Assembly: GCA_028023455.1 (NCBI GenBank)
Contig: JAQFVV010000031.1
Coordinates: forward strand, 3,844,001 to 3,908,000
Source of the DNA: Epiperipatus broadwayi
Taxonomy: Eukaryota; Onychophora; Udeonychophora; Euonychophora; Peripatidae
Reading direction: 5' to 3'
Length of the DNA stretch: 64,000 bases
Every line of letters begins with the position of its first letter. Position 1 is the first letter of the stretch. The notes beneath the pieces were generated by a model. That model had not been told where the DNA came from. It saw nothing but the letters and a program-made list of their open reading frames with translations, and made no database searches. The position numbers were made by a program, and so were the translations under genes. Positions 36,047-49,599 of this stretch are shown here, one piece after another.

Positions 36047-36918
36047 TTGGCATGAGGTAAGATAACAATACAATGACCAATATTATCGATTTAATAGGTT
36101 AAGGGAGAAAGGACTCCAGAAAAAGTAGAAATCGGTTTTGCAGTACATCATCGCAATCTATAAAGTCATTTTGTATATTGAAATATACTAAATCACAATT
36201 GTAATTACAAAATCAAAAAAAAAAAAAACAAGTGATAGTTTCACAAGAAATGATTTATTTGCAAAGAAATTTTCTTGGTTTATCAAGAATATCAGAAGAA
36301 GTGAAAAAATTAAGATAAACTTTCCATATGAGTTTTCATAAGTCAACCTAAATGCTTGTTAAATAAAACTAAAAAAATTTTGAATAGTTTTTTTTTATGC
36401 AAGTTATATATTTTTAAACGTTTAATAACCAAATAAAATTATAAAAATTAAAATTATCAGTACTTTTTAGTCCATATAATTATGATATTAATATTAATGC
36501 ATACATTGTATGTGCAGATGTCAAATTTTTAGCACTAAGACTGCTGACACCATCCACTTTAAATAAACACTTTAATTATTAATAATAGTAATTTATTAAG
36601 CTAAAGATTATTCTATCATTCTTAGCCAAGACGTAAATTTTAAACCCAATTAAAGAATAATAAATTTATTTTTAAATTAAACATAATGGCATTTCTAACA
36701 AATTTAATATTTATATCCAAAAATGAAAAAATTCCTTTAAATAGTTAGTATTTGTCTGAAAGTTTGTGATGATAGCGTTTTAGTATTAATTATATTTGGT
36801 ACTATTCCTATCATCTCATATTAACAACTGAATGTCCTTAAAAAAATTGCAAATTTTATTTGAGGACCCTCATAAATAAGTATATGAAATTTCTACTGAC
36901 TGTTGCCTTTGATAGAAT
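36047..36918. other. AT-rich spacer, nothing recognised
   Basis: No supported feature was seen. Confidence 0.5.
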
Positions 36919-37020
36919 GGCTCAATTAATTAGAGAGTTACCTTAAAATTCAATATTCAAGAATCTAAAGGTCCAGGTTTGATTCCCTGTTAGTATTATC
37001 AGGGTCAGACCAACAAAATA
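36919..37020 (+). mobile_element. Possible tRNA-derived SINE
   Basis: A-box-like TGGCTCAATTAATTAGAG and B-box GGTTTGATTCC are spaced about 45 bp apart, followed by a short body GTTAGTATTATCAGGGTCAG. No TSD or second copy was found. The head is unlike families S1 and S2. Confidence 0.45.
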
Positions 37021-37699
37021 TGAAGAAGAGAAGAGAATATTACAACTCGAAAAATTGTATTAAATACTAACCTGTGTGCTATTACTAACAGTTGAATGTA
37101 TTTGGAAAGTTTAAATAACGTTTAAAATTGTTTTACACGTTCAGTTCTTAATGTTAGATGATGGAAATAGTTCAACAAATAATTAATACAGACATATACT
37201 TATACAAATATGAGTACAATAATTACATAAATATATGCAACGTGAGTTTTGAGTAATCCATAACTACTAGATAGTTTTGCTATATTCAAATTCTCAGATT
37301 AAAGGAAGGATCAAATTTGTATTACCCACCCAACAAACAATCTGTTATATTAATTAAACTAATAAGTATCAGATTTAGCACTATCGCCTGATGTCCACTG
37401 ATTAATAAATTTTACAATAGCTGTCTCTGGAATAAAATACACAGAAAATATTACTGCTTTTAATGCAAATGTTGAAAATAAGCAGACAAAGTCAACTTGA
37501 TAAATAATATATTTTTAATTAAAACTACAAACATTAACGATTGTGCCAAAAGTAAATAATTCAACTCTTTAGACAACTTTGCAATTAAAAGTTTTGAAAA
37601 AAAAAAAAAAAAATCAAGAAACCCACTATATTTACCATAATCATTTGAAGATAAAAGGTAAGTAAATGTAAACTATGTGTTCAATACCTGTAGGAGGAT
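37021..37699. other. AT-rich spacer, nothing recognised
   Basis: No supported feature was seen. Confidence 0.5.
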
Positions 37700-37845
37700 G
37701 ACATCATTTCTAGCAATGGTGAAGATTGTATTGTATTACAAATATATTTTTATTATTACAGCCAGAACCAGATTAACATTATTTTTTACCATCTACATAA
37801 TAATAACAGCATAATCTTTTACTGAGCTCTATTAGTTGATTATTT
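37700..37845 (+). repeat. Faint dispersed repeat, copy 2
   Basis: Ordered short matches to 30555-30700 (CTAGCAATG, GTATTACAAAT, CCAGATTAACAT, TTTTACCATCTA, TTTACTGAGCTCTAT). Confidence 0.4.
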
Positions 37846-38640
37846 GAAGATAATTACTTTAAGTGGAAGAAAAAGATAAGTTAATTATATATTTATAGTC
37901 CAAGATCTATTGTCAAAGAAATTGAAACTATGATTTACAGAATATTTAATCCTTTATTTTAAAACATTTGATAATCCTGAGAAGTACAAGCAATAAATGT
38001 AATACTATTCTAAAGCAATATGTTGAGATTTATTATAATGTTGGCAATATTAATTCTTTCAAGAAAATAATAAATCATGTCAAAATGAAACAAAAGCTCT
38101 AGAAATAAGCACAATTTTATTTTAAAAGAAAATATATTAAAAATTCAGAAAAATGGAAAAAATTATAACAATAAATTTAAACAGCAGTTTAAAATTTTAA
38201 AAACATAATAAGTGCGTTATATTTAATTAATTAAAATATGCCGTTTAATCATGATTTTTATATTATAAAATTTAATGTTAAATAAGTAGTTTATCAAATG
38301 ATTCAGTTATTACTAATATTTATCATTCAAATAAAACTTATTTAATTAAAAAGTCGTTCTGTTAAAATCTGAAATAGACTGAAAGTACTTTGATGTACTT
38401 GGGAATTATGAAGTCAGCGCAAGAGTTTTTTTAGCCAACCCAAATAATTGACGATTACTTGTTTATAATAAATATTTAGTTATTTTTAACTTGATGATAA
38501 AATGGGAATTATTATTAAAAAAAAAATTCAACCATTAAAAAAGTTCATTATTCCAAAAAAAAAAGGATAAATTTAGGAAATGGCCATGATGAAAAATACA
38601 TGATATAGGTAAAGAGTAAAGCAGCCTTTCAATATCCAAC
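37846..38640. other. AT-rich spacer, nothing recognised
   Basis: Nothing is supported. Confidence 0.5.
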
Positions 38641-38649
38641 ATTTGCAAT

Positions 38650-39188
38650 AATGTCATCCAATGCATGCCATAGTAATCAATGGGTACTAGAAGGTTCATG
38701 GATCAAAATCCCTATCTAGTGGTACCCATCCAATATTCTCAGAATAGTTTCTAGCTTGTGACCTTCATCAGTCAGAAGCCTTGGATATGACAGCACCACA
38801 TCTAGGTGGATCTAATGCAAACCTTCAACAGCCATATTTTATTTTTTTTGTTAATTACAAAGGTACAAGTCCAAAATGAAAACAATAATATTTTCAATCC
38901 AAGTTCATTCCTTTGTATAATCATACATATTTCAACCCAGTTCAGTATCTATACATTTTGATCTTTTTGATTTTTTTTAATAACAATAATCACCATTAAC
39001 CTTTGATCAGGATCATATCAAACCATTAAAACATCACATGAACCTCATTTCTTATGCTTACACATGTTAAAGCAGTAGTAACTCTCTCCATACAGTGGAT
39101 GGGACTATTGTATGGAGACAGTTGCTAATATTTTAATTAACAGATTGTGTCATCATGAGAAATATTAATCATGTGATGTTATAGTAAT
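38650..39188 (+). mobile_element. Family B repeat, copy B4 (diverged, composite)
   Basis: 38655-38990 parallels the interior of B1 (AGTAATCAATGGGTACTAG, AATCCCTATCTAGTG, CATCAGTCAGAAGCCTTGGA, GATCTAATGCAA, then TTTTCAATCCAAGTTCATTC). 39030-39188 is a second hairpin bounded by ACATCACATGA and TCATGTGATGT, with an internal pair AACTCTCTCCATACAGT / ACTATTGTATGGAGACAGTT. The copy may be two overlapping insertions. Confidence 0.6.
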
Positions 39189-40084
39189 TAAATATCCAAG
39201 AACATAATAAAAGCCTCTTCAATAATTATTTATACAGGTACAAATTAAAGAGAAGGCAGTACCCACCACACTTTTCTATTTCTAGATATGATAGTTTGAG
39301 CAGTATTTCATTCTTATTTTACTCACTGGCTAAAAATGAATAGATAGTTATTTAATGACTAATATTAGTTAATTATTAAAGTTGGCTATGAATTTGCTTT
39401 CTGGAAAGAAAAATTCAAAACCTATTAAAAACATTCTCAAGATTACTCAAGTCCAAACAATAGTGGTTGGAGGAGGATATGCTATTGTTGAACCACATGA
39501 TATTGTTAAGTGCTGATCATTTTCTTACTATTACATTTTAATTATACTTTATAACAAAATTAAATATAGTTGATTAATAAGGCTTAAAATACAGCAAAGA
39601 AAAATCTGTTATCATTACTTTTTTCCAACAATATTAGAGAACAGTTTTTATTAATAAAATCAAAAGTTTTTTCTATATGTTTCTTAACAGGTGGCATCAT
39701 AAGTAAAACTTGTTCTAGGTACATATTTAGTGATTGAACTTGGCTACTATATGCACTTTTGTGAGAAAAGGATTTCTTACAAAGGAGAATCAAAGCTAAG
39801 TAATCTATACTTCTCTACATTAAAAACAGGTTTTAACATGATGTACCTCAATAATTTAAAATAAAGAGCAAAATAAAGAGCTGATTTTGAAGAACTGGTA
39901 AAAAGCTGTAACTAGCAGGATTGCCAAATGCAGATGTTAGGTTTTTCTTCCCACAAAGATGCTTCATCAAGTGAGTAATAGATCACTGTGATCATTAAAA
40001 TTTATAAGTAGATGAAAATGTTTACATTTCTGAATTACTCTATTGTTAGAAATGAATCTGTTCAGGGCCAGACTTATATCTGAC
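39189..40084. other. AT-rich spacer, nothing recognised
   Basis: No supported feature was seen. Confidence 0.5.
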
Positions 40085-40453
40085 AGCCATACAATCTTGG
40101 CCTCAGGGTGGCCTTTGAGCATTCCATCATCAGATTTTCAATTGGATGGATGGTTAAAGAGTTGGAGTGTGAAGTAGATTGAAGCCTGTCCATTAAAGTA
40201 TGAGGATTGGCTATCTTAATATTTATTTGAGCACTTATAGCATATATGTGCAGAGATGGTAATCTGGACCAACTGATGATTGCTGTTTTAGCATGAAATA
40301 TGTATATTGGTGATTATTTATCTTTTCAACATATATGTGTTCAAGTGTATCAGTGTTATGAGATAGTGTGGAAAGTCATGTGAAAGTCTGTGCTCATATA
40401 CCATATATATTACATATATAGACCCAGGTATATAATAAGCCTGTGTTTCAATT
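40085..40453 (+). mobile_element. Family A repeat, copy A3 (monomeric, not palindromic)
   Basis: A single diverged copy of the family A unit in the sense that ends ATAAGCCTGTGTTTCA. It starts inside the unit near CTTGGCCTCAGGGTGGCC, so it is truncated on the side away from the shared end. It keeps TTTTCAATTGGATGGATGG, GACCAACTGATGATTGCTG and GAAAGTCTGTGCTCATATA. There is no inverted arm, so the palindrome is not an obligatory part of the family. No TSD was found. Confidence 0.75.
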
Positions 40454-41649
40454 ATAAATAACTTAATAACATAAAGAACACAATTTAATAAATAATTTCA
40501 AGAGTTTGTTTACTCTGAATAACAATAATATTAATCGATAGAATTAGTAAATCAACTGGCAACTTGCTAGTTGACAACAATATCAATTTTGATCATCTAA
40601 AAGTTCATACCTTAGAAGATACATATATATACAGCTTTACAACTACCGACAGCATCATACAATATCTATTTTCTTTTAAATTTTAGTATTATATCAGCCA
40701 TTTTAATTATCACCCAAGAAAACATCTTGCTGCTCACACATGTCTCTTGAATTAGTTGAATTAGATTACGATTGGAATTCTTTTCTACTATTACTATTTG
40801 TCTACAATTGTATAATCAGTTTTTACTCTACACTTAGAGTTTAACTAATCTGCTTTCAACTTAATGCATTTTACTCTACTTCATATTATAACTTCTCTAC
40901 CACCATTAGAAGTTCTGCAGACATTTTTATTGACTTTTTTCATTTGCATAATGTTAGACTTTGTTTAATACAAATTAGCATGCTGCTTCTTATAGTAAAC
41001 TAATTTTATTTTTTCTGGATATTCTTATTTCTAGAGTAAATCAAAACTGTATACACATACATGTATACAACTTTATTAATAAAATATTTACAAACTAGCC
41101 AGTATACAACAGAAATATATTCTGATTATGAATATTTTTTATTTAAATATAAGATTACCTTTTTACTTAGTCTTGGGACAATTTCTCAAAATATACTACA
41201 CATTATATATATATTCTATCACCACACAAAACTGAAAAAACTCTTATCAGTTCAAAAGAGATTAATACCATTAAAACTGTTGTAGTAATTGATTCCTTTA
41301 AAAGGAAATAACTTTTATTTAAATATCCCAATTTATATTAATAATGACACATTCCTGTTAATAATTTATTTCACAATAAACTTATTTACAAAAAATATTA
41401 CCTCATAACTATAGTTAAGATTTTACTTCATTAACACTTAAATAAATTAATATATATAACTCACCATGAATATGGGACTGTAGACTGTCCCGAAAGCGCT
41501 TGGCAGTAAAAATTTTGACAATTTATTAATAGCTTCATTAACTGTGCGCAGAGCACATATATATACTCATAACTATAGTAATTTTAGAGTATACAATATT
41601 CATATGATAGAGAATTACATTTATCAATCATGTTTTATAAATACCATTA
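40454..41649. other. AT-rich spacer, nothing recognised
   Basis: A 74-codon frame at 41061-41285 has no family signature. Confidence 0.5.
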
Positions 41650-41735
41650 TTGCTTGTTTGGCATAGTGCTGTGATATAGTATCAAACTAAGCATTGTGGG
41701 ATTCTGGAATTGATTCTAGCACTGTCTCGAATATA
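41650..41735 (+). other. Weak tRNA-like segment (possible SINE)
   Basis: TTTGGCATAGTGCTGTGA resembles an A-box and GGAATTGATTCTAGC a B-box at plausible spacing. No TSD, tail or second copy was seen. Confidence 0.35.
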
Positions 41736-44700
41736 TCTGTATTTTTTAAATCCCAATATTGTTTTTTTACAATTTATTAATCTAATTTGCCTTAAACCTG
41801 GATAATCGTGGGGAAGGGGGGGGTTATCCAACTAAAAACTGATAAATGATTCATAATATTATCCAAATATATCTGGAAATTATTGTTTTTGACGGCAGGT
41901 CTGCAGCCCATTTTAGCTACATGACAGTCCAACTTCAAGGAAACAGAATTAATAAAAAAACACATTTTTTTTTTAAAAAAAAAAAGATAACTATGTGCTA
42001 AAATCTTAAAAAATTTCATTATACTGATCTTTGCTGAACGTTAACAACCATAAAACATCATTTGAAAGGTCTTCTAAATAGTCACATTATTGGAAAGGAT
42101 CCTAAAACATTTGTTATCTAATAGAATAAACAAAGTGTTTGACTTTTTTCTAGTTACCCAACATAAATTAACATTAAAATAAAACACAAATGCATTCTAA
42201 TAACTTCTAAAAAGTTTTCAAGTAAACAATATAAGTATGAAAATATAAAATGGCAGACTGGATATGTATGTAATAAAATATAGTGTGTACAATTGTTACA
42301 TAACAAACATAAAAAAATTAAATGGTAACAGTGTAAATATTTTGTTATTGAATGAATATAAATGAAACTACCTTTCTTAATAAAAAACGTAAACAAGTTA
42401 TGCTTGAGAGGTACTGAGTATAAAAGGAACTAATAGCTTTAAAACAACCAAGAACTATTTTGAACAAACTAATAGATATGATAATTGAATCTAAGGCTTT
42501 ACACCAGCCTTGTTATAACTATTGTACTTCAGAAAAAAATAAAAGAGATGAGCCAATATGTAAGGAATAAAGAAAATAAAGAATCATATTTTCTCTTTAT
42601 GATGGGTGATACAGCTGTAATATCATCCAGACTTCAAAAGTGAAACAGCAGAAGATTTTATTGACCATTGTATAACAGAAAATCAGCACCTGGCTATAAA
42701 TAATGAATATGTATATATGATCTTTTCATGCCACCCAATCTTATGTTTTTAGTAAGCTCAACTGAGCCACATAGATTGGAAATGTAGGTATACAAGAAGC
42801 AAAATTACTTTTATAAGATTATATATTATAACTCAAACTTTTTAAAGATGACCATTGCCACCAAATGCCAAAATTATATAATCTATAAAAGAGAGAATAG
42901 ACCAACTACTGAAAAAATAATAAATACCTTGTCTAAATAAATGGCAACACATTGGTAAGTTCAGTGGGATCTCATATATATGATATATGTTATAATGAAA
43001 GAGCTATTGGGGTAAAAATAATAATGACTAAGCATTGTAAATATATTAACATTTATTAAATTTTAAAAGTAGGAGAAATCTCAACTCACTCTGACAAAAT
43101 ATTAATGCACTTAATATTGAAAGTATATAACAAAGAGTAGTTAGAGTATAACATATCCTTTCTAATAGTATATCTTTATACCTGCCTCTAATATAATAAC
43201 ATACCTCACCACCACTATTTTCATCATTTCATTGCAATGATCTGATTCACAATTCAAAACTCTTGATAAAGAATAATAATGTTTCTTAAGTTTTATTTAT
43301 GCCACTTTACTTTTCAAAATAATTTCTCTTGCTAAAACAATTTCTTTTTGGTAATTAATTACAATCATTAAATCTCAGGGCTTTTATTATATATTTCTAA
43401 TATTAACATTTTCACTCATTTATTTATGAGTTATTAAACAATTTAAATGGCAGGCATCCTTGTGGAAATATGAGACATATTTTTACTCCTAAAATAATAA
43501 TAATAACAAATTTTAAAAGAAAATATTTAAATTAAAATAAAATACATAGAAAATTTTAATTTAGAATAAAATAATCTCCTAGGATAGCATTCAAATACTA
43601 AGAATGGATAAGGGATTTTATGGCTATTAAAGATAATCTATTAGCAACTTATACCAACTTTTTTTTGTTATAAAGTTGAGATAAATAATTTTAGAATTAA
43701 ATTTATGATGGATAATGAGTAAGCAGAAATAATTTTATCACAAAAGCAGTCTCCTTTTAATAATTGAAATTGAATTATAGTCATCATTTATGATTAAGAA
43801 AATGGATAAATATTTTATTCTTTAGATGCATTCTTCATATCTATAGACCACTATAACAAAGTTATTATTATCTTTACTTTCTGTACATGTACTCTAAACA
43901 ACTAGAATCAAATATAATTATGTCATTAATTATATAATGTTGAGATTTCTGGATAACTGATATGCGATTGAGATGATATTAAAATTGAACACAAAAATTT
44001 AACAAAAAAATATAACATTTATTTATGCAACAAGAATAATTCAATAACAACACTTTTGGAAATCTACAAATTTAAAATGAACTGTTTAAATACCATGCTA
44101 TACAATCTTACTGCATTGAAAAATTACAATTTCAGAAGTCTGCAGTTTATGGTAATAAATAAATAAATTTATGAATTAAATTGTAATTCATTATGTTAGC
44201 TTATCTGGACTGATATAAGCTTTCTAACATGGGTATAATTACAATAAGCTGTGCATTTTCCTGACCAATAAAAGCTTTTATTAACTTAAACATTATTACA
44301 AGAATTTCGGCATTTTTTGCATACCATTCACAGAATAATATTGTTCCAACAATGAATATATCTTAATACCAATCATGTCTTACCAATCCAGTGATAACTC
44401 TATGATTAAGATTATGTATATTACTTATTTTGTTTTATAATTACAATTTAAAAAATTTAAATAAAAGATCTATCAGTTTTATATTCTGTAATGCTGAAAA
44501 AGCATAGAGAAATAGATCTATACAGCAGAACCATCTCTAATCTACACTAAAAGTGGTCTAAAGTGCAACTGAAGAAACAATGGTACTCTTCACAAACAAA
44601 TAACAATATCAATTGCCATAATAATACTGAAGTCATGTGGGATACCACACATGGATACCTACAAAATATGACACTTATGAGAAAAAATAAAAATAAAACA

Positions 44701-45851
44701 ATGAACCTAATAATGGTGTGAACTCAAAAGAGCAACAACATTTTCAGGGCAAATAAATATGCTAGTACCATTGTCTCTTAACATATGGGAAAAATGAGAA
44801 TGGACTACCATAAATATTAGAAACAACAGGGACTGCATCAAACAAAGCATTTATGTGAAATATGAAACATGAAAAATATATATACCACTCACAGAAAAAT
44901 ACCATCATAAGAGAAAGACAATGCTACAATTTCTTTATAAAATACAGGTACTAATAAAATAATATCTTCAAGGGAGAAATACAGCCACAATCTCTTGGAA
45001 AATATAATGGTAAAGTAAGCATAAACAATAAACAAGAGAGATTGATGGACAATCTCCTAACAAAAATAATTATTAACTGATGTATAAAATTGATAACAAA
45101 GTTATTTGTCAAATCTGACCTAATAAAACATGGCCTGAAATAAACAGTAAAATAAAAATATACAACATCCTCACTGATTTTGCATGAACATCTTCATTCA
45201 GATAGATAAATTACTCATAATAGGGAGCAAAGCAATATTTTAAAGATGATATAATATTAAAATAATATATTAGATAAATAGTAAATACACTGTGAACTTC
45301 TGGATATTACAATTGACAAGTAATGCATAAAATATGAGACAAAAATGTGTAATATAACTGAATAAAATACATAATAAATTCCAAAAAGCATAAAATTGTC
45401 ATTTAACATTATATCCAGTTTACCAAAATTTAAAATATTAACTATTCTGTGTTTCAAAATGCATTGCTTTGTTTTTTAATTAATTCACTTCCTAGTAGGA
45501 ATTTCCACAAGTTTTATACTGTAATATGCATATTTTGCTATATATAATATAATATAAAATTTTAGTTTAAAAAATTGGTAAGAAAATCAAAAAAATTTTT
45601 AAAATAATAGAATTTAGCTCCATCCAACAAATGCCTCTTTTTTATTCTGATGGGTTTTTTATGTCACTATTTTTATGACATTATTTAAAGAAAATGATTT
45701 GAATAACCAAAAACATGTGCTTTTTGCAAATGTTTTACAATTGTAGATACTTTTATACAATAATTTATACAATATTTATTAGAAATCAATAAATAAATTA
45801 ATAATAATTTATTTTGAATGAGAATACTTTATTTTCAAAAATAGAACATTA
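41736..45851. other. Long AT-rich stretch, nothing recognised
   Basis: It contains a G-run near 41809-41823. Sequence at 44530-45180 is more mixed and A-rich, with a decayed-coding look but no identifiable motif. Confidence 0.45.
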
Positions 45852-45864
45852 TATTAGTGACAAT

Positions 45865-46645
45865 ATGTAATATAGGGTATATGAGCACAGACTTTCACAT
45901 GACCCACCACTCTCCACTCTATCTAATAACACTGATACACTCAAGCACATATTATGCTGAAAAGATAAATAATCACCAATATACGTATTTCATGCTAAAC
46001 CAGCAATCATCAGTTGGTCCAGATTATCATCTCCCACAATATATACTATAAGTGTTCAGATATATATTAAGATAGATAATCTTCATACTTTAATGGACTG
46101 GCTCCAATCTACTACACACTCCAACTCTTCAACCATTCATCCAATTGAAAATCTGATGATGGAATGCTTGAAGGTCACCCTGAGGCCGAGTCTGCCTATC
46201 CTTGCATATGTATTTAATGGATTATGTCCTTTACATGTGGGGTTCATATTGACCTTGGATCAACATGGGTGTGACAAGAATCTCGGCCTCAGGGTGGCCT
46301 TCGAGCCTTCCATCATCAGATTTTCAATTGGATGGACGGTTGAAGAGTTGGAGTATGTAGTAGATTGGAGCCAGTCCATTAAAGTATGAAGATTGTCTAT
46401 CTTAATATATATCTGAGCACTTATAGTATATATGTGTGGGAGATGATAATCTGGACCAACTGATGATTGCTGGTTTAGCATGAAATACATATATTGGTGG
46501 TTATTTATCTTTTCAATATATATGTGCTTGAGTGTATCAATGTTATTAGATAGAGTGGAGAGTGGTGGGTCATGTGAAAGTCTGTGCTCATATACCCTAT
46601 ATTACATATATAGACACATGGTATATATTAAGCCTGTGTTTCAGT
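45865..46645. mobile_element. Family A palindromic repeat, copy A2, 13-bp TSD
   Basis: A 781-bp insertion bounded by TATTAGTGACAAT at 45852-45864 and 46646-46658. The left part (45865-46187) is an inverted unit that starts inside the terminal region at ATGTAATATAGGG. The right part (46188-46645) is a sense unit ending in the shared terminus TTAAGCCTGTGTTTCAGT. The arms pair over roughly 320 bp, with the turn at GAGGCCGAG / TCTGCCTATC. Open frames on both strands are arm translations. Confidence 0.88.
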
Positions 46646-46658
46646 TATTAGTGACAAT

Positions 46659-49597
46659 GTAAATATGCCCTAAAGCTATTTAGAAGCTGAGCTTTTTACA
46701 TAAGCAATCTAATTATAATAATGAGTATAAAAATATGGTAATTTTGCAATAAATATTTAAAAAAATTTAAACTTTTAAAACATATTTCATTAGATATAAG
46801 AGAAATAAATAAATACTTGTTCAGATTTTTTTTTAAATGACAAATAATGAAGATTTCATTGATTTTGTAAAATGAAAATATTTTTTCTAGAAATGATTAC
46901 ATATAAGCTTTTTGTTTAATTACAATCTCATTTTTTTAAATATTTATAAAAAGAAAATATGAATATTTAAAATTTATTCTAGTAATAAACAAAAATATAT
47001 ATCAAATAAAGTAACTTTATAATTTTCTGATAAGTAATAATTGTTTAATCTTAAATTCTATGTTAAACATGAAAACAATAATGAAATGTTGAAGAAGTAT
47101 CAGAAGATTAAAGTTTTCATCCTGGAGGTTTCACCAAATGTTTCCTATTTGTTGAAGTTACAGTAAATTAAAATATTAGATGCAAAGCATTCAGAATTAT
47201 TTTTATATAAGAGATTTTTTTAAGCATAAACACATAAACATATTAATGGCCATTGAATTTCACTAAATAATTTTTTAAAACAAGTAAGGCACTACAAATT
47301 GTGTTATAGCATTAAATTACCTTTTATTAATTCATTCCAGAAAAATATCATTCAATATGAGGTCTAGGAACAAAATATTCTTAGAAAATAAGCAAGTTTT
47401 ATTAGAGAGAGAGCAGGGCTTAAATTCACATTGTAGCACTAATAATAATAATGAGGTATATAATATAACAGGTTTTATTGAAAGTAAATTTTATATAACT
47501 CAAATTATAATGCATTTAAAATGTTTCAGATTCTTCTTGTAATGCAAATAGAGCTATTTTCATCATTTTGTCCAGATGTATTCAAATAATTATAATAATG
47601 GAATTTTAAAGGTATGACATTATTTTTTCTTAAACTTGAGTAATGCTTTTCCAATTAAAAAGCAAATTAATAAATCTTTATTTTAAATACTTGAGATATA
47701 TTTTCTCTTATTGAGCTTGCATACCATAAATTGAAATATACAGTGTGATTGTCTTTCACTCAAGCAGCAATGATAATAAATAATTCACTAGTAATTAAAA
47801 TATCATTTTTAAATTAATACAAAAATTCTTCTATCTATGATTAAAATAGTTCATTCATTAAAAGAAAAATGAATTTATCCAAGAGTAAACCATCATTTAA
47901 TTAGAATAATATTGAAATGATATATTTCAAAACATTATTGAAGGCAAAATATTTTAAAGACTTTAATCTTGTCCTCTTTCAACATTCTTTTAAATGTTAA
48001 AGTAAAGCATTTAAAAATATTAAAGAACTGCTATAAATATTGCAAAACATAAGTCTTTAACCACCTTATCCTTAGGATATAAGAAATAATAAATTTAGAA
48101 TAAAGTTTATTGTAAATATAAAATTGAAAATCACAAAAAGTTCTTACACAAGAAATGCAAGCTATACCTAATTCCCATGATGTATTAATATTAAATAAAA
48201 ACAATTCAATAATTGCAGAGAACTATTTGTTTAAATTTTCTATTCTATTTTCCTTTTAAAAGTATTGACTTTGAAATTCCCAATAGACTTTAGCTTAAAG
48301 TTTTAGTACCTCAATTAGAACTTGTTTAAGAATGTTCTGTTCACATGTGAAATTTGATAGTAAAACATCTTTTACAGGCTGTGAATGAATTAGTAAAGAA
48401 AAGTAAAACAACATACTAATCACTGATTAGTAAGTGAATTAACAAGATTTATTAGGTAAAGAGATCAATGATTTGGATATTATGACAGATTTGAAAAAAT
48501 TGTGTTAATCAAACTAAACATATCTTTTGTAATTATGTAAATATCCTTAGTGTTTTTAATAAAGAATATTACTTAAAATAAATAAAAGAATATTACTTAA
48601 AATAAAAAATAAATATTACTAAGCAAAAATCAAATTGTTTACAAATAATTGATTAATTCTGCAATTAATTAAAAATAAAATAAACAAGTTGTTTTTCTTT
48701 CCATGTGTGTGCTTTTCCAAGTGTGTTCAGACTCTTCCAATGATGTATATTTATATCCCTAATCATATAATTGATTTGATTGATTGAAAATTGATATTTT
48801 TGAATCACCACCTCTAGGCATCTTATATTAAAGTGTAAAATTAATTTGGTATCTGGGGAATCAAACTAAAAATAGAAACTCATTTGCATATAGTCTAGAT
48901 TGTAATTAAAATGTAACATCTTAAAAATATTTTTTTATAAAATTAAAATTATTACAATGAAATAAAAATAAAATATTATAGTATAAATTATATTGTTTTG
49001 AATATAATATTACATTACTGTCAATTCTAAACTATATTAAATAAGTTAGAAGTTTACCAGAATATCTTTATTATTTTAATTAAAATACTTAACAATGATA
49101 TTTAAATATTATAAACAAGGAAGTGAAAGCTAAAAGTAATAAAAGAAAGCACAGACACGCACATTCTCCTAATTTTCTTTTAATTAACAAACTAACAATT
49201 TTTTAATCGAAATAAATTAACTCTTTATTTTTAGTTAAACAGCTTAACTTTATTTACATTAGTTTAATCTTTCTGATATTAGTATAAACAAATAAACTTT
49301 TACTAATAAATAATTTAGACAGAAGTGCTTTATTATAAGCAGGCAAATTAAATTTTAATATATAATATTAAAGATTTAGACTTAAGTATTACAGCAGTTT
49401 AATTTAAACACTAAATTTTAAGTCATTAGAGACTATCTGAAAGTAATTTCAGCTTTTAATAATGCTTAGCAATACTTTATTATTAGGCAGGGGAATATAT
49501 TCCTATTTAGACAATTTAAAATTAATTCCAATTACAAATAAGTTTAAATCAACATATAATAAAAATATTAAGATGATTCTGAATAATAATTAAGATT
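46659..49597. other. AT-rich stretch, nothing recognised
   Basis: About 2.9 kb without a supportable feature. A near-duplicate GAATATTACTTAAAATAAA occurs twice at 48566-48604. Confidence 0.5.
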
Positions 49598-49599
49598 TA

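Noticed and set aside
44530-45180. Mixed-composition A-rich stretch that looked like decayed coding sequence
   Set aside because: No RT, integrase, endonuclease or other motif could be read in any frame.
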